Source: Gammaproteobacteria bacterium
GTDB taxonomy: Bacteria; Pseudomonadota; Gammaproteobacteria; Pseudomonadales; Azotimanducaceae
Direction: 5' to 3'
Assembly (NCBI GenBank): GCA_009840305.1
Contig: VXNY01000029.1
Span: forward strand, 186,001-250,000
Length of the DNA stretch: 64,000 nucleotides
Below the pieces are notes generated by a model. The model was not told where the DNA came from. It did no database searches and worked only from the letters and a program-made list of their open reading frames with translations. A program made the position numbers and the translations under genes. Numbering within the stretch: the stretch's first letter is position 1; every line of letters starts with the position of its first letter. Shown piece by piece: positions 45,259-54,877 of the stretch.

Positions 45259-46917
45259 ATGGTAGCAGAGCAACCAATCGAACCATCAAGACTGCAAGAC
45301 GAGTTTGACACACTACTGTCGGACTACAGTACGTGGCGAATGGCATCGCCGTTTGCTCTTTTGTTTTTCTTCGGCAGTCGATTAGCGATGGTATCCAAAG
45401 CGCTATTCCAACAGGTCACTAATTTTGTTCCGATCGTCGGAGTCACTTCGCTCGCCGTAATAAACACCGAGCTAACCTGGTACCAGGGCATTCTGATTGT
45501 CGTAGCGCTGATTTTGATTATTGTGTTCATTGTGGCAGTACTAGCGTACCGACGCTTTCGTTTCCGTATCACTAACGAGAGTATTGCGGTGAAGTCGGGT
45601 ATCTTGCGGATCACCCAGACCGATGTTCGATGGGAGCGAGTTCGCGCGGTGAATTTAGAGCGTGGTCCGATCGAACGAGCGTTGGGCTTGGCTCAAATCT
45701 CATTAGACACAGCAGGTTCAGCTGCAGCTGAAGTCCAAGTGCCGGCGATAAAGTTACAGTTAGCCGAACTCATTCGCGCTAAGGTGAGCATGGAAACCAC
45801 GGTATCCGATACCATCGGCGATGAGGTGTCGAACAATGGGCAGCAGATGTATCGGATGGACCTGATTCCATTAGTTAAGGCAAGTTTCTGTACACAGGGA
45901 ACTCTAGCGATGATGGCCGCCGCACTCGGTGCGTTTTTTTGGTTGGGAGCTACACTGTACAACATGTTGGACCCAGACGAAAACAGCGACAACGAGGCGT
46001 TTTTGCATCAGGCCTTTAATGTCGCTGAACAATACTACTTAACGTTTGCGGACAAAATTGAGCAAATTACATCTATTCCTATCACACAGTCCTGGTTAGG
46101 AATGACGATACCAGGTATTCTGACGGTTTTCATGCTAATCACAGTGCTGTTTTTAGCTCGAGCTCTCTATTTTAGCGTGACGAACTATGACCTGCAATTA
46201 CTTCGGCGAAACAATGCTCTTTCGACCGTACGCGGTCTGTTTACGAAGAAACGAACCAACGTTAAACTTGAACGAGTTCAATCCGTTTCCTTAAAGATGA
46301 ACGTACGGGAAATTGGGTTAAAACTTTGTCGCTTAACTGCAAAGCAGTCGATGAGCGGGAAAGAGCACATGTTATCACTTCCTTCCGTTCCTACTTCGGT
46401 GCGCGATGAGATTGTGGAACTCGCTGCACTAGAAGCTGGAAGCCAGTTGCGCCTTGATCCAAAGACGCAATCGTTTCAGCCAATTTCGATCGTATATTTT
46501 TGGCAAATGTTTATCGGGCTAATCATAGTGCCATTCCTCGTGGTGCTTATCACTTCGCTGTTCTCAGACTTTAGTTGGCTGCAATGGGTTTGGTTAGGAT
46601 TTCTTTGCGGTTGGGTTCCGATCTGCGCCACTGTATCGCTGGTGCGCTGGCGCAAGGCAGGTTACGTTGTAGACTTGTATTCGATGATCTCGAAATCTGG
46701 TCTGTTGGGGTATACGCTTGACATGGGCAAATTCAAAAAGGTGCAACGAGTACGAATCGAACAGAGTTTCATTCAGCGATTCACCGGAAAATCCACACTC
46801 ACCGTGTCTTATGCGACAACGAATATCGTGGTGCCATTCTTAGCGCGAGCGCGGGCAATTCAGTTGCATGATTACATTTCGCACGTTATCACTGTACGCA
46901 ATTCGGAGTGGCATTGA
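45259..46917 (+). CDS. Bacterial PH-domain membrane protein, YdbT-like
   Basis: 552 residues with about six membrane helices in pairs, each followed by a bPH2 domain: RFRITNESIAVKSGILRITQTDVRWERVRAVNLERGPIERALGLAQISLDT, then NVKLERVQSVSLKMNVRE and FKKVQRVRIEQSFIQRF. This three-PH arrangement is that of B. subtilis YdbT. It is usually the second of two genes with the YdbS type first; here the order is reversed. Possible role in envelope stress or toxin resistance is inference. Confidence 0.85.
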   Translation: MVAEQPIEPSRLQDEFDTLLSDYSTWRMASPFALLFFFGSRLAMVSKALFQQVTNFVPIVGVTSLAVINTELTWYQGILIVVALILIIVFIVAVLAYRRFRFRITNESIAVKSGILRITQTDVRWERVRAVNLERGPIERALGLAQISLDTAGSAAAEVQVPAIKLQLAELIRAKVSMETTVSDTIGDEVSNNGQQMYRMDLIPLVKASFCTQGTLAMMAAALGAFFWLGATLYNMLDPDENSDNEAFLHQAFNVAEQYYLTFADKIEQITSIPITQSWLGMTIPGILTVFMLITVLFLARALYFSVTNYDLQLLRRNNALSTVRGLFTKKRTNVKLERVQSVSLKMNVREIGLKLCRLTAKQSMSGKEHMLSLPSVPTSVRDEIVELAALEAGSQLRLDPKTQSFQPISIVYFWQMFIGLIIVPFLVVLITSLFSDFSWLQWVWLGFLCGWVPICATVSLVRWRKAGYVVDLYSMISKSGLLGYTLDMGKFKKVQRVRIEQSFIQRFTGKSTLTVSYATTNIVVPFLARARAIQLHDYISHVITVRNSEWH

Positions 46918-47047
46918 CTTCCTACGAAAAAGTAAGTTCGCGAGCATCTATTCGCGTCTGTTCCATTCTTGCATGGCTAATCTCGGTAACAACAAGGCAG
47001 GCTAGAAACTGCACCGACTTTTTCGAATTTATGGAGATACTCTTCGT

Positions 47048-47626
47048 ATGAACGAACACACTAACGATCAGCTTGCAATCGAAGATTTACCTTCGATAGA
47101 AGAAATTGATTGGGTGGAGATGGATCGTAATCTAATCGTTCGTGACATGTTGCGAAACTGTATAGTGGGTATTCTTAATTTAGTAATAATTGCGGTGGTT
47201 GGAATCCTCTTCCTGATTTCAAATACGGCTCTGCTTAAATTGCTTGGGGTTGTTGGACTTTGTATTGGATGTGGTTTTATTATCTTGCTCATATCATGGC
47301 CTCGCCTGGAATTTCCACATCGGGGTTATGCTTTACGTGAAATGGATATTGCACAAAAACATGGATTCGTGACTCGGTATCTAGCCACTGCACCTTTCAG
47401 TAGGGTACAACACGTTGCAGTAAGTCAGGGTGTTCTCGACCGTATGTTCGGCTTAGCCACACTGCAAATTTACACTGCGGGTGTTGTATCCTCCATAAAA
47501 GGATTTCATGTCGACAATGCGCACGCAATACGTGAACACATCCTTGAGAGAGTAGCCGAAATCAATTTAATGAGCGTCGAAGAGTTCGAGGGTCAAGCCG
47601 AGCAGATGTATCCTGCAAACGAATGA
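47048..47626 (+). CDS. Bacterial PH-domain membrane protein, YdbS-like
   Basis: 192 residues: two adjacent membrane helices (about 37-85) followed by one bPH2 domain (GYALREMDIAQKHGFVTRYLATAPFSRVQHVAVSQGVLDRMFGLATLQIYTAG). It is the small partner of the three-PH protein encoded 131 bases upstream. No further neighbour on this strand. Confidence 0.85.
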   Translation: MNEHTNDQLAIEDLPSIEEIDWVEMDRNLIVRDMLRNCIVGILNLVIIAVVGILFLISNTALLKLLGVVGLCIGCGFIILLISWPRLEFPHRGYALREMDIAQKHGFVTRYLATAPFSRVQHVAVSQGVLDRMFGLATLQIYTAGVVSSIKGFHVDNAHAIREHILERVAEINLMSVEEFEGQAEQMYPANE

Positions 47627-47822
47627 TGGGATGTTACTTGGGACTTGAGCTCGGATCAGGAATTTTCTACATCGAACGAACTAATAAGTTCGAATTCCAA
47701 ATATTCGGCTGGTATTAATGCGAGCTGGCACTCAGCACCGCGCGCGGTGATCATATGACAGATCCTGAGATGATCTAAGTCTAAAGTTCTGATAGAACTG
47801 TAGCTAGCGATTAAACCTCTGG

Positions 47823-49175
47823 CTAGTCAGTTTGCGACTCTGAATTGTCTTTTCTTAAAGTCAGTCTAAGCCGTTCTTGTTCATCACGCAACACGTCGAC
47901 CGCGATGATTTGATTGCCTTCAATGTCTGAGTACACTTCGCTTTTTATGATCTGATCGTAGACTTTGATGCCTAGCTTTTCTGCTTCGCTATCTGGTTCA
48001 ACTCTAGTTACATTGTGTACCGCACCGTGGTAGTATCTAGAAGACCCGTTTCTCCAGAAGGGAACGTCGTCTGTTGGGACTCGAGGAATCCAGGTACTGT
48101 CACCGAAGAGTGTGGCGCCTGAGAACGAAAATTTCTGTTCGCTGTAGAGGGGGCGAATTTCTGTATACACAGTCAATTTCTTGCCCTCACGGAAAAGTTC
48201 AATAGGTACGCTAGCACCTAATTTGGCTCTTCGAATCCGATTAGCTAATTCGTACGTTGCTTTTATTGGTTCACCGTCGAATGAAACAATTACATCGTAA
48301 TCTTGAATACCAGACTCTTCAGCGGCTGAGCCTATATCAACTGAGTTAATTCTGACACCATCAAAGTCATCCAGTCCGTACATTCTGGCATATGTCGCCG
48401 CGTCGAAATCCTCCATTTCAACGCCAAGATATCCACGAGAAACCGATCCAAACTCGATGAGTTGTTCGATTGATTCTTTCACCAAGTTTGAAGGAATGGC
48501 AAAGCCTATTCCTACACTTCCGCTTGCACCACCTATGATCGCAGTGTTGATTCCGATGACCTCACCATAGAAATTGATGAGCGGCCCCCCTGAGTTTCCT
48601 TGATTGATCGAGGCATCGGTTTGAATGAAATCTTCGACCTCTTCAATGTCTAAATTTTTTCTTCCGAGGGCACTGACGATTCCAGAAGTTACGGAGTGTT
48701 GTAGCCTAAAGGGATTTCCAATCGCAACAACAAAGTCTCCCACGCGAGTCTTGTCTGAATCAGCAAGTGTGAGCGCTTTCAGGTTTTCTGCTTCAATCGC
48801 CAGAAGAGCTACATCTGAGTATCTATCTTCACCAACAATCGTCGCGTTGAAAGTTGTTCCATCGTTCAAAGATACGCGAAGTTCAGTCGCATCACGAATT
48901 ACATGTTCGTTAGTAACGATGTAGCCTTTGTCTGCGTCAATGATAACACCAGATCCAATGGCTGTACGTTCCCCTGATCGATATCGATTCCTAACAATTT
49001 CGTCATCAGAAGACGGCTTAGTCGCAGAGATGTTTACCACCGAAGGAGTCACCGCTTCAATCAACGGTGCGATCGTCTTGGGTCCGGTAAGCGCTGGAAC
49101 TCCGCTCGCGAACGACCCAATCGCGATCAACGAAAGTACAAACAACGACCCAAATTGAACTCTACTATAGTTCAT
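47823..49175 (-). CDS. Deg/HtrA-family periplasmic serine protease
   Basis: 450 residues. Signal peptide (residues ~8-27), then the trypsin-like core with H91 (VTNEHVI), D121 (YSDVALL) and S195 (GNSGGP). A PDZ domain (about 245-340, GYLGVEMEDFDAATYARMYGL onward) and a second PDZ-like C-terminal domain (about 365-440, VTRVEPDSEAEKLGI) follow. ATG with GGAG upstream. Envelope protein quality control is the family role. Relatively divergent from DegP. Confidence 0.92.
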   Translation of the reverse strand: MNYSRVQFGSLFVLSLIAIGSFASGVPALTGPKTIAPLIEAVTPSVVNISATKPSSDDEIVRNRYRSGERTAIGSGVIIDADKGYIVTNEHVIRDATELRVSLNDGTTFNATIVGEDRYSDVALLAIEAENLKALTLADSDKTRVGDFVVAIGNPFRLQHSVTSGIVSALGRKNLDIEEVEDFIQTDASINQGNSGGPLINFYGEVIGINTAIIGGASGSVGIGFAIPSNLVKESIEQLIEFGSVSRGYLGVEMEDFDAATYARMYGLDDFDGVRINSVDIGSAAEESGIQDYDVIVSFDGEPIKATYELANRIRRAKLGASVPIELFREGKKLTVYTEIRPLYSEQKFSFSGATLFGDSTWIPRVPTDDVPFWRNGSSRYYHGAVHNVTRVEPDSEAEKLGIKVYDQIIKSEVYSDIEGNQIIAVDVLRDEQERLRLTLRKDNSESQTD

Positions 49176-49300
49176 TTATTACTCCATTAAAAATAGTATT
49201 CAACACTCATGTGGAATATAGTTGTTTTGATTATATTGAGACAAGCATTGTCAGATTTCGTTCAAGTTGGGGAACAATATCCAGTCCTGTAGCTTGCGCT

Positions 49301-50467
49301 TTAGTCTGTTTCATACGCGTATACATCTCTCGCAAGATTTGTTACAGCCCATGTCGTACCCCAGTCCCGAATCACCGACCAAGGTGAATCTAAGTGATAG
49401 ATAACTCCCATTTTCTCGGATCGTGCCTGAATTCGTTCAACCCGTTTCTTCCGACACGCTACGAAAGACTCGATTGCTCTGTGCACGTTCATTGAGCAAG
49501 TTTTCATTCGATTCGCAATGGCGACCGCATCTTCAATAGCCAATGCTGCTCCTTGTGCGAGAAAGGGCATGGTCGTGTGAATGGCGTCTCCCAACAACAC
49601 GACCCGATCGTGGTTCCACGACATTTTCATTCGCGCATGATGGAATAATCCCCACCGAAACAGATGTCGTTCACTGATCTGTTCTATTATCTCGTTCACT
49701 TCACGATGCCATCCATCAAAGTACTCGCGTAATTCTGAGATACTACCGGTTTGTTTCCACTTACTAGACAGGGTTTCCGACGATTTGGTTACGAACACGA
49801 AGTTGTAGGTCCGCTGGGTATTGACTGGGTAGTGGACGATATGTCCTGTCGGCCCGCACCATACGTTCGTATTCGACAAGTCGTGGACATCTGAGCTAGG
49901 CAATTGCAGTACAGTTCGCCATGCTTGCCATTTGGAAAACTTCGGTTCTTCCGTGTTCCCCAAGTACCTACTGATCGTTGAATGAGTACCGTCTGCACCG
50001 ACCACCATCTGTGCAACGAATTTTCCTTGTGAAGAGTACAGATTTACCGTGTTTTTAGATTGCTCGACTTCGGCAACGTCTACCTGAGACATCAGCTCAA
50101 TTTTTTTTTGTTTTTCACACTCACCGCGTAGAACTCTCACTAATTCAGATCGTTGTATCTGTAGATAGGGGTACGAACAATATTGAGCGACTATTTCTTG
50201 CAAAGGAATCCTACGTAGTACTTTGCCCGTCTTCCAATGCCTAGTCTCTAGGATTTGTGGTTCGTAAGACACTTCAACTAGTGGTCTCTCTAGCCCAAGA
50301 TGAAATAAGACTCGCGTAGCATTTGGCGTGAGTTGTATCCCGGCTCCTGATTCGTCTTCATAGTTTGATCTTTCGAGTACCAAAGACGATATTCCTACGT
50401 GGCTGAGAGTTAATGCCGTGGTTAGTCCGGCAATGCCACCTCCAACAATAATGACTTGGGCATTCAT
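49301..50467 (-). CDS. FAD-dependent aromatic-ring-type monooxygenase
   Basis: About 388 residues of the salicylate-hydroxylase-type group: QVIIVGGGIAGLTTALTL (dinucleotide fold), VVGADGTHSTI and LLGDAIHTTMPFLAQGAALAIEDA. ATG 50467 is the natural start because it puts the FAD motif near the N terminus. Substrate unknown. The next gene, peroxiredoxin, is divided from it by an 80-base gap. Confidence 0.87.
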   Translation of the reverse strand: MNAQVIIVGGGIAGLTTALTLSHVGISSLVLERSNYEDESGAGIQLTPNATRVLFHLGLERPLVEVSYEPQILETRHWKTGKVLRRIPLQEIVAQYCSYPYLQIQRSELVRVLRGECEKQKKIELMSQVDVAEVEQSKNTVNLYSSQGKFVAQMVVGADGTHSTISRYLGNTEEPKFSKWQAWRTVLQLPSSDVHDLSNTNVWCGPTGHIVHYPVNTQRTYNFVFVTKSSETLSSKWKQTGSISELREYFDGWHREVNEIIEQISERHLFRWGLFHHARMKMSWNHDRVVLLGDAIHTTMPFLAQGAALAIEDAVAIANRMKTCSMNVHRAIESFVACRKKRVERIQARSEKMGVIYHLDSPWSVIRDWGTTWAVTNLARDVYAYETD

Positions 50468-50547
50468 GTTCCCAATCGAAGTCACCGCGGGTTCGACCTA
50501 ACTTAATCGAAAGTTAGGTTGGCTAAAAGAAGGTGTGTTATGTCGTT

Positions 50548-51207
50548 CTATGTTTGATGTGGTACGAATCTAAGATAGGGGAGAGGAGCATTCCAACCGT
50601 TCGGGTATCGTTTTCGCGCCTCTTCGTCTGGAATACTCGGTACGATAATTACCGGGTCTCCGTGACTCCAATTTACGGGCGTTGCGACTGCTTGTTTCAC
50701 CGTGAGTTGGCAGGAGTCAATCAGTCGAAGAACTTCGTCGAAATTTCTACCCGATGTCATGGGATAGGTCAGAATCGCCTTGATTTTTTTGTCTGGTGCG
50801 ATGATAAAAACCGATCTCACGGTGGCATTCTCCGCAGCGGTTCGACCGACGCTTGATTCGCCGGCACCAGCGGGTAGCATGTCGTAAATTTTTGCGATGG
50901 AAAGATGAGGATCCCCGATAATGGGGTAGGTGACCTTATTTCCTTGACTTGATTCGATGTCCGGTAGCCAATCTAAATGACTGTCTACCGAATCTACCGA
51001 GAGACCGATAATCTTGCAGTTGCGAGCGCTAAACTCCTCTGACAAACCTGCTAAGCAACCCAGCTCTGTAGTACACACCGGAGTAAAGTCTTTTGGATGC
51101 GAGAATAATACGACCCAGCTGTCTCCAATCCAGTTGTGGAAGGAAATTTCTCCATGTGTCGTTTGAGCCGTGAAATCTGGCGCGATCGAGTCGATTCTTA
51201 AAGTCAT
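50548..51207 (-). CDS. 1-Cys peroxiredoxin (Prx6 type)
   Basis: 219 residues: the peroxidatic Cys in HPKDFTPVCTTELG, an FSARNCKIIGLSVDSVDSH segment, and the C-terminal Prx6-type extension PVNWSHGDPVIIVPSIPDEEARKRYPNGW. It reduces peroxides using a thiol. No linked reductase. Minus-strand neighbour of modABC. Confidence 0.93.
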   Translation of the reverse strand: MTLRIDSIAPDFTAQTTHGEISFHNWIGDSWVVLFSHPKDFTPVCTTELGCLAGLSEEFSARNCKIIGLSVDSVDSHLDWLPDIESSQGNKVTYPIIGDPHLSIAKIYDMLPAGAGESSVGRTAAENATVRSVFIIAPDKKIKAILTYPMTSGRNFDEVLRLIDSCQLTVKQAVATPVNWSHGDPVIIVPSIPDEEARKRYPNGWNAPLPYLRFVPHQT

Positions 51208-51275
51208 TATTTAGTCCAAAGCATAAGTGAAAGTAAGTAAGGAAAGCAAATTATGCAAACGGTTCGAGGCACTAA

Positions 51276-52361
51276 TTACGCCTCTAGAGTCACACTCTTT
51301 ATCAATGCATAAACCTCGGTGTGTTCTTGAAGACCAAGTTCTTGCACAGAAGCTAGCGTAATTGTCGCACGAAAATTTTCAGTACCACATACAAGACGAA
51401 TCAACACGAACGGATTAGCAGACGAATGTTCAATTGCTAAAACGTTACACTTCAGCAAGTTGCGTATGCTTGTTTGGACGGGTCTTGTGGTCGCAATCGC
51501 AACCTCGCGATCTGGTATTCGGATGGGTACTAGTCCTTTGAAATGCGGCTTCTCTGACATTGGAATGACCAAGGTTTGGTCGTTGATTTTGAAGTACGCT
51601 AGATACAGCTCCTCGTCGTAATGCATGTATTCGGCGTTTATCAAGGAACTCTTCATTGTCTGTTCTGGCAGGTCAGTGTCAGAAATGGCACGAATCACTT
51701 CTTCAACGGGGCCGTTGGCAAGCACTCTTCCATCCCTTAACACCAGCGCGTCGGTACACAGACGCGCGACTTCTGTGAAGTCGTGAGTGACATATAGCAT
51801 CGGTATTGGTCGATCTTCAAGAATCCCTTCCAGATAGGGTAATAGGTCGCGTTTCCGATCCAAATCAATAGTCGAAAGCGGTTCATCTAGTAATAACAAA
51901 TCTGGGTCGGAGAGTAGTGCTCTCGCTAACGCAACGCGACTTGTTTCCCCTCCTGATAGAGTCGTCGGTTTTCTTTTGAGTAACGATTCGAGTTCAAATC
52001 TCGTGATCAAATCGGATAGAGCGTTCATCGAGTCCTTATCGCTACGCTTGGTTGCTAGCTGGTAAGCGAATTGAAGATTGCGATCGACGGTCATATAAGG
52101 GAACAGCTTTGGAGATTGTGATACGTAACCCAGTCGGCGATTTCGCGTGGGCACAGCTACATTGCGATCACTTTCTAGCCAGGTAGCATCATTCACATGG
52201 ATGGTTCCTGTTGCCTCATCTAATCCCGCGATCGCGCGGAGTAAGCTAGTTTTACCACTCCCATTTCGGCCGACGATCGCAGTCGCGCCGCTGTCGCGAA
52301 GATCGGCTTGAACCCTTAACTCAAAGGCTCCCCTTTTGGATTGAAGGTCTAAATTCAGCAT
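51276..52361 (-). CDS. modC: Molybdate ABC transporter ATPase ModC
   Basis: 361 residues. Walker A GRNGSGKTSLLRAIAG, signature LSGGETSRVALARALL, Walker B LLLLDEPLSTID, and the C-terminal TOBE/Mop domain (NVLAIEHSSANPFVLIRL, TEVYALIKSVTL) typical of ModC. ATG 52361 overlaps the modB stop by one base (TGATG), so the two are coupled. The TOBE domain is present, which is the type that binds molybdate. Confidence 0.92.
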   Translation of the reverse strand: MLNLDLQSKRGAFELRVQADLRDSGATAIVGRNGSGKTSLLRAIAGLDEATGTIHVNDATWLESDRNVAVPTRNRRLGYVSQSPKLFPYMTVDRNLQFAYQLATKRSDKDSMNALSDLITRFELESLLKRKPTTLSGGETSRVALARALLSDPDLLLLDEPLSTIDLDRKRDLLPYLEGILEDRPIPMLYVTHDFTEVARLCTDALVLRDGRVLANGPVEEVIRAISDTDLPEQTMKSSLINAEYMHYDEELYLAYFKINDQTLVIPMSEKPHFKGLVPIRIPDREVAIATTRPVQTSIRNLLKCNVLAIEHSSANPFVLIRLVCGTENFRATITLASVQELGLQEHTEVYALIKSVTLEA

Positions 52362-53038
52362 CAACTCAATCCTATTCGCGTACGGCGATTCCACGAATAC
52401 ACAAAAACCAGTGTGATAAAACTAAACACCAATAGACCACCTGCGAGCCAGTGTGCGTCCGTGTAGTTCAACGTTTCAACGTTTTCATAGATCGCGATGG
52501 AGACTACACGGGTTTTTCCCGGAATGTTTCCACCAATCATGAGGACAACACCAAATTCACCTACCGTGTGTGCAAAGGTGAGCACAAACGCTGTGAGCAC
52601 TCCTCTCACAGAAGAGGGAAGAATCACTTTCACAATGGTGGTCCAGGTGTTTGCGCCCAGAACTTTCGCGGTTTCGAGAAGTTCTTGATCTAATTGCTCA
52701 AAAGCGACCTTCAGTGGTTGGATCATAAACGGCATCGAGTAGATCACCGATGCTAGCACTAGGCCATGAAACGTGAATGTGAGAGTCTCTCCGGTAATCC
52801 ACACAAAAAAGGAACCAAGGGGCGCGTGCGGATTAAAAAACAACAAAAAGTAAAAACCGAGTACGGTAGGGGGTAGTACTAGAGGTAGTGTCGTCAGTGC
52901 TTCCACTACAGACTTGCCTTGTGCTTGGGTACGGGCTAGCCACCACGCTATTGGTGCACCTATTAGAAAAAGTACAACAGTGGTTACTGCTGCTAGCTGG
53001 ATTGTTATCCAGATAGCTGAAAGATTAGCGGAGTTCAA
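52361..53038 (-). CDS. modB: Molybdate ABC transporter permease ModB
   Basis: 225 residues, five to six membrane helices. The LETAKVLGANTWTTIVKVILP EAA loop and PLVLPPTVLGFYFLLF are typical of ModB. The start is TTG at 53038, overlapping the end of modA by four bases (TTGA). Pairs with ModC and ModA. Confidence 0.92.
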   Translation of the reverse strand: MNSANLSAIWITIQLAAVTTVVLFLIGAPIAWWLARTQAQGKSVVEALTTLPLVLPPTVLGFYFLLFFNPHAPLGSFFVWITGETLTFTFHGLVLASVIYSMPFMIQPLKVAFEQLDQELLETAKVLGANTWTTIVKVILPSSVRGVLTAFVLTFAHTVGEFGVVLMIGGNIPGKTRVVSIAIYENVETLNYTDAHWLAGGLLVFSFITLVFVYSWNRRTRIGLS

Positions 53039-53802
53039 TCCAGCGCATAGCCATTGCTTCGAATAATTGCCTTCGCATCACTACTCTGAACAAAGTCAAT
53101 AAACTCGCGAGCATTCACTTCATTCTCCGATCGACTCAAGATTATGGCATCCTGCCGTAAAGGACTGTAGTACTCCTCAGGGATAACGTAGAAGTATTCG
53201 CTGCTCAATTCGTCATCAAGAACGGATGACAACGCGACCATTCCAGCATCGGAGTTGCCCGTGAAAGCAATCGCGTAGGCCTTTCCAACATTGTCTGCAA
53301 AAATCACTTTTTTCTTCTCGTTTGACAAATCGACTTCTAACGAGTCAAAGACCTCTTCTGCGGCGGTACCGTACGGGGCGAGCTTCGGATTCGCCCAAAC
53401 GATGCGATTGAACTCAAGGTTTTCAAATAATTCATGGGCTTTCTGTTCGTACTCTCTTTGAGGATTCAACATAAAACATAAACGACCAATTGCATAAGTT
53501 ATACGGGAGTCAGTTATACCAAGATTCTCGTTAATAATCGCTTCGATTTTCTCTTGGTCTGCGGAAAAGAAAACATCGTAAGGTGCACCATTTTTAGCTT
53601 GGGCAAAGAGCTGTCCCGATGAACCAGCCACTACAGTTATATCTATGTCCGATTGTTCTTCAAACTGTTCAATCAACTCTTCAGCAGTAGTTAGAAAGTT
53701 TGTCGCTACCGCAACCGTGAGTTCCTCAGCAACGACGTTGACATTGCTCCACAGATACAGTGTGAAACAACAACTTGCAATCAAAAAATTAATTCGATTC
53801 AC
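53035..53802 (-). CDS. modA: Molybdate-binding periplasmic protein ModA
   Basis: About 255 residues. A signal peptide (MNRINFLIASCCFTLYLWS after the GTG) is followed by LTVAVATNFLTTAEELIEQFEEQ, SGQLFAQAKNGAPYDVFFSAD and VPEEYYSPLRQDAIIL, characteristic of ModA. GTG 53802 is chosen because GAGAG lies six bases upstream and gives a compact signal peptide. It overlaps the end of the upstream SDR gene by 14 bases. Binds molybdate or tungstate. Confidence 0.92.
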   Translation of the reverse strand: MNRINFLIASCCFTLYLWSNVNVVAEELTVAVATNFLTTAEELIEQFEEQSDIDITVVAGSSGQLFAQAKNGAPYDVFFSADQEKIEAIINENLGITDSRITYAIGRLCFMLNPQREYEQKAHELFENLEFNRIVWANPKLAPYGTAAEEVFDSLEVDLSNEKKKVIFADNVGKAYAIAFTGNSDAGMVALSSVLDDELSSEYFYVIPEEYYSPLRQDAIILSRSENEVNAREFIDFVQSSDAKAIIRSNGYALD

Positions 53803-54553
53803 GATAACTCTCTGCAGAGTCGATCGGAGAAAATCCAACAGCGTCGTACGCGTGGGTCAAATCTCGATAGCCCCATTTATTGTTTGAAGTGACGAAAAAC
53901 GTTGTGAATTTCACTGGGTCCGTCTTGGTGACGCAAGCCATAAGTGCATTGACAACATCTCTTTGACTACACCATGTTGCCCAATCTCGATCCTTTAGTG
54001 GTTTGTTTTCTCGGTTCACATAGCCTATCCGTACACAAAACACATTCATATCCGATGAATCGGCAAAGTTGCGACAAATCGCTTCACCCCAGATCTTAGT
54101 TGACCCGTAGGTACCGGATGACCAAGGAGGTTGCGTGTGATCTATCCTAACGAAATCTTCCGGTACATTTGAGTATTGACCCTTGACTATCGATAGGTAA
54201 GGCTGGATTGTTTCGTACCCAGTCACTGTAGCACCACTACTCGCGAAGATAAAGCGTCGACAGTTAGACTTTCTTGCGAGTTTTAGTACGTTATAGGTGC
54301 CAACGATATTTGTTGTGAGGAGATCTGACCACGGGTGCCGACCACCTGCTTTGGCTGCTAGGTGAATTACGGTGTCAATACCGTCGAATGCCGGGCGAAT
54401 CGCGGCTTCATCGGCAATGTCGGCTTGAGTGGTTGGTATACCATCGACTGCACTTCGATTTAACGCAGTTACTTCGCAGACGCGCTCAAGCTCAGGACCT
54501 AGAAGCGACCCGATCAACCCACTCAGACCGGTAACAAGTACTTTATGTGCCAT
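53789..54553 (-). CDS. NAD-dependent epimerase/dehydratase (extended SDR)
   Basis: About 254 residues: VLVTGLSGLIGSLLGPELE (GxxGxxG), DTVIHLAAKAGG, FIFASSGATVTG and catalytic YGSTK. Resembles uronate dehydrogenase-type short epimerases. ATG 54553 is preferred over GTG 54556. It overlaps modA, so it is probably the first gene of the mod operon although it has no obvious role in molybdate metabolism. Divergent from rubredoxin. Confidence 0.85.
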   Translation of the reverse strand: MAHKVLVTGLSGLIGSLLGPELERVCEVTALNRSAVDGIPTTQADIADEAAIRPAFDGIDTVIHLAAKAGGRHPWSDLLTTNIVGTYNVLKLARKSNCRRFIFASSGATVTGYETIQPYLSIVKGQYSNVPEDFVRIDHTQPPWSSGTYGSTKIWGEAICRNFADSSDMNVFCVRIGYVNRENKPLKDRDWATWCSQRDVVNALMACVTKTDPVKFTTFFVTSNNKWGYRDLTHAYDAVGFSPIDSAESYRESN

Positions 54554-54673
54554 CACGCGTCCTCAATGTTCTTCTTTTAGGGTCGCTTCGCTTAACTCAA
54601 GTAATGGTAAACGTTTCGAGAATAAAATTGTCGTATATATTTACTTCAATCGTATTTCAAACAAGGGAGTGTA

Positions 54674-54838
54674 ATGAACAAGTACCAGTGTTTAACTTGC
54701 GGCTACGTATATGACGAAGCCATAGGTGAGCCTATCGACGGCATTCCTCCTGGAACTCGTTGGGAAGATGTTCCAGAGGATTGGATATGTCCTGAATGTG
54801 GTACGCCAAAAAGTGACTTTGACATGGTGGAAGTATAA
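54674..54838 (+). CDS. Rubredoxin
   Basis: 54 residues, too short to be obvious: [18 protein letters not shown] and [16 protein letters not shown] give the two CxxCG knuckles that bind one iron, plus the invariant PPGTRW. AAGGGAG at 54663-54669 lies four bases before the ATG. It transfers electrons to an alkane hydroxylase, oxygen or peroxide reductase; none is adjacent. Confidence 0.96.
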   Translation: MNKYQCLTCGYVYDEAIGEPIDGIPPGTRWEDVPEDWICPECGTPKSDFDMVEV

Positions 54839-54877
54839 GATTTTTTATTCTTCAAACCAAAACCAGATCGATACCAA

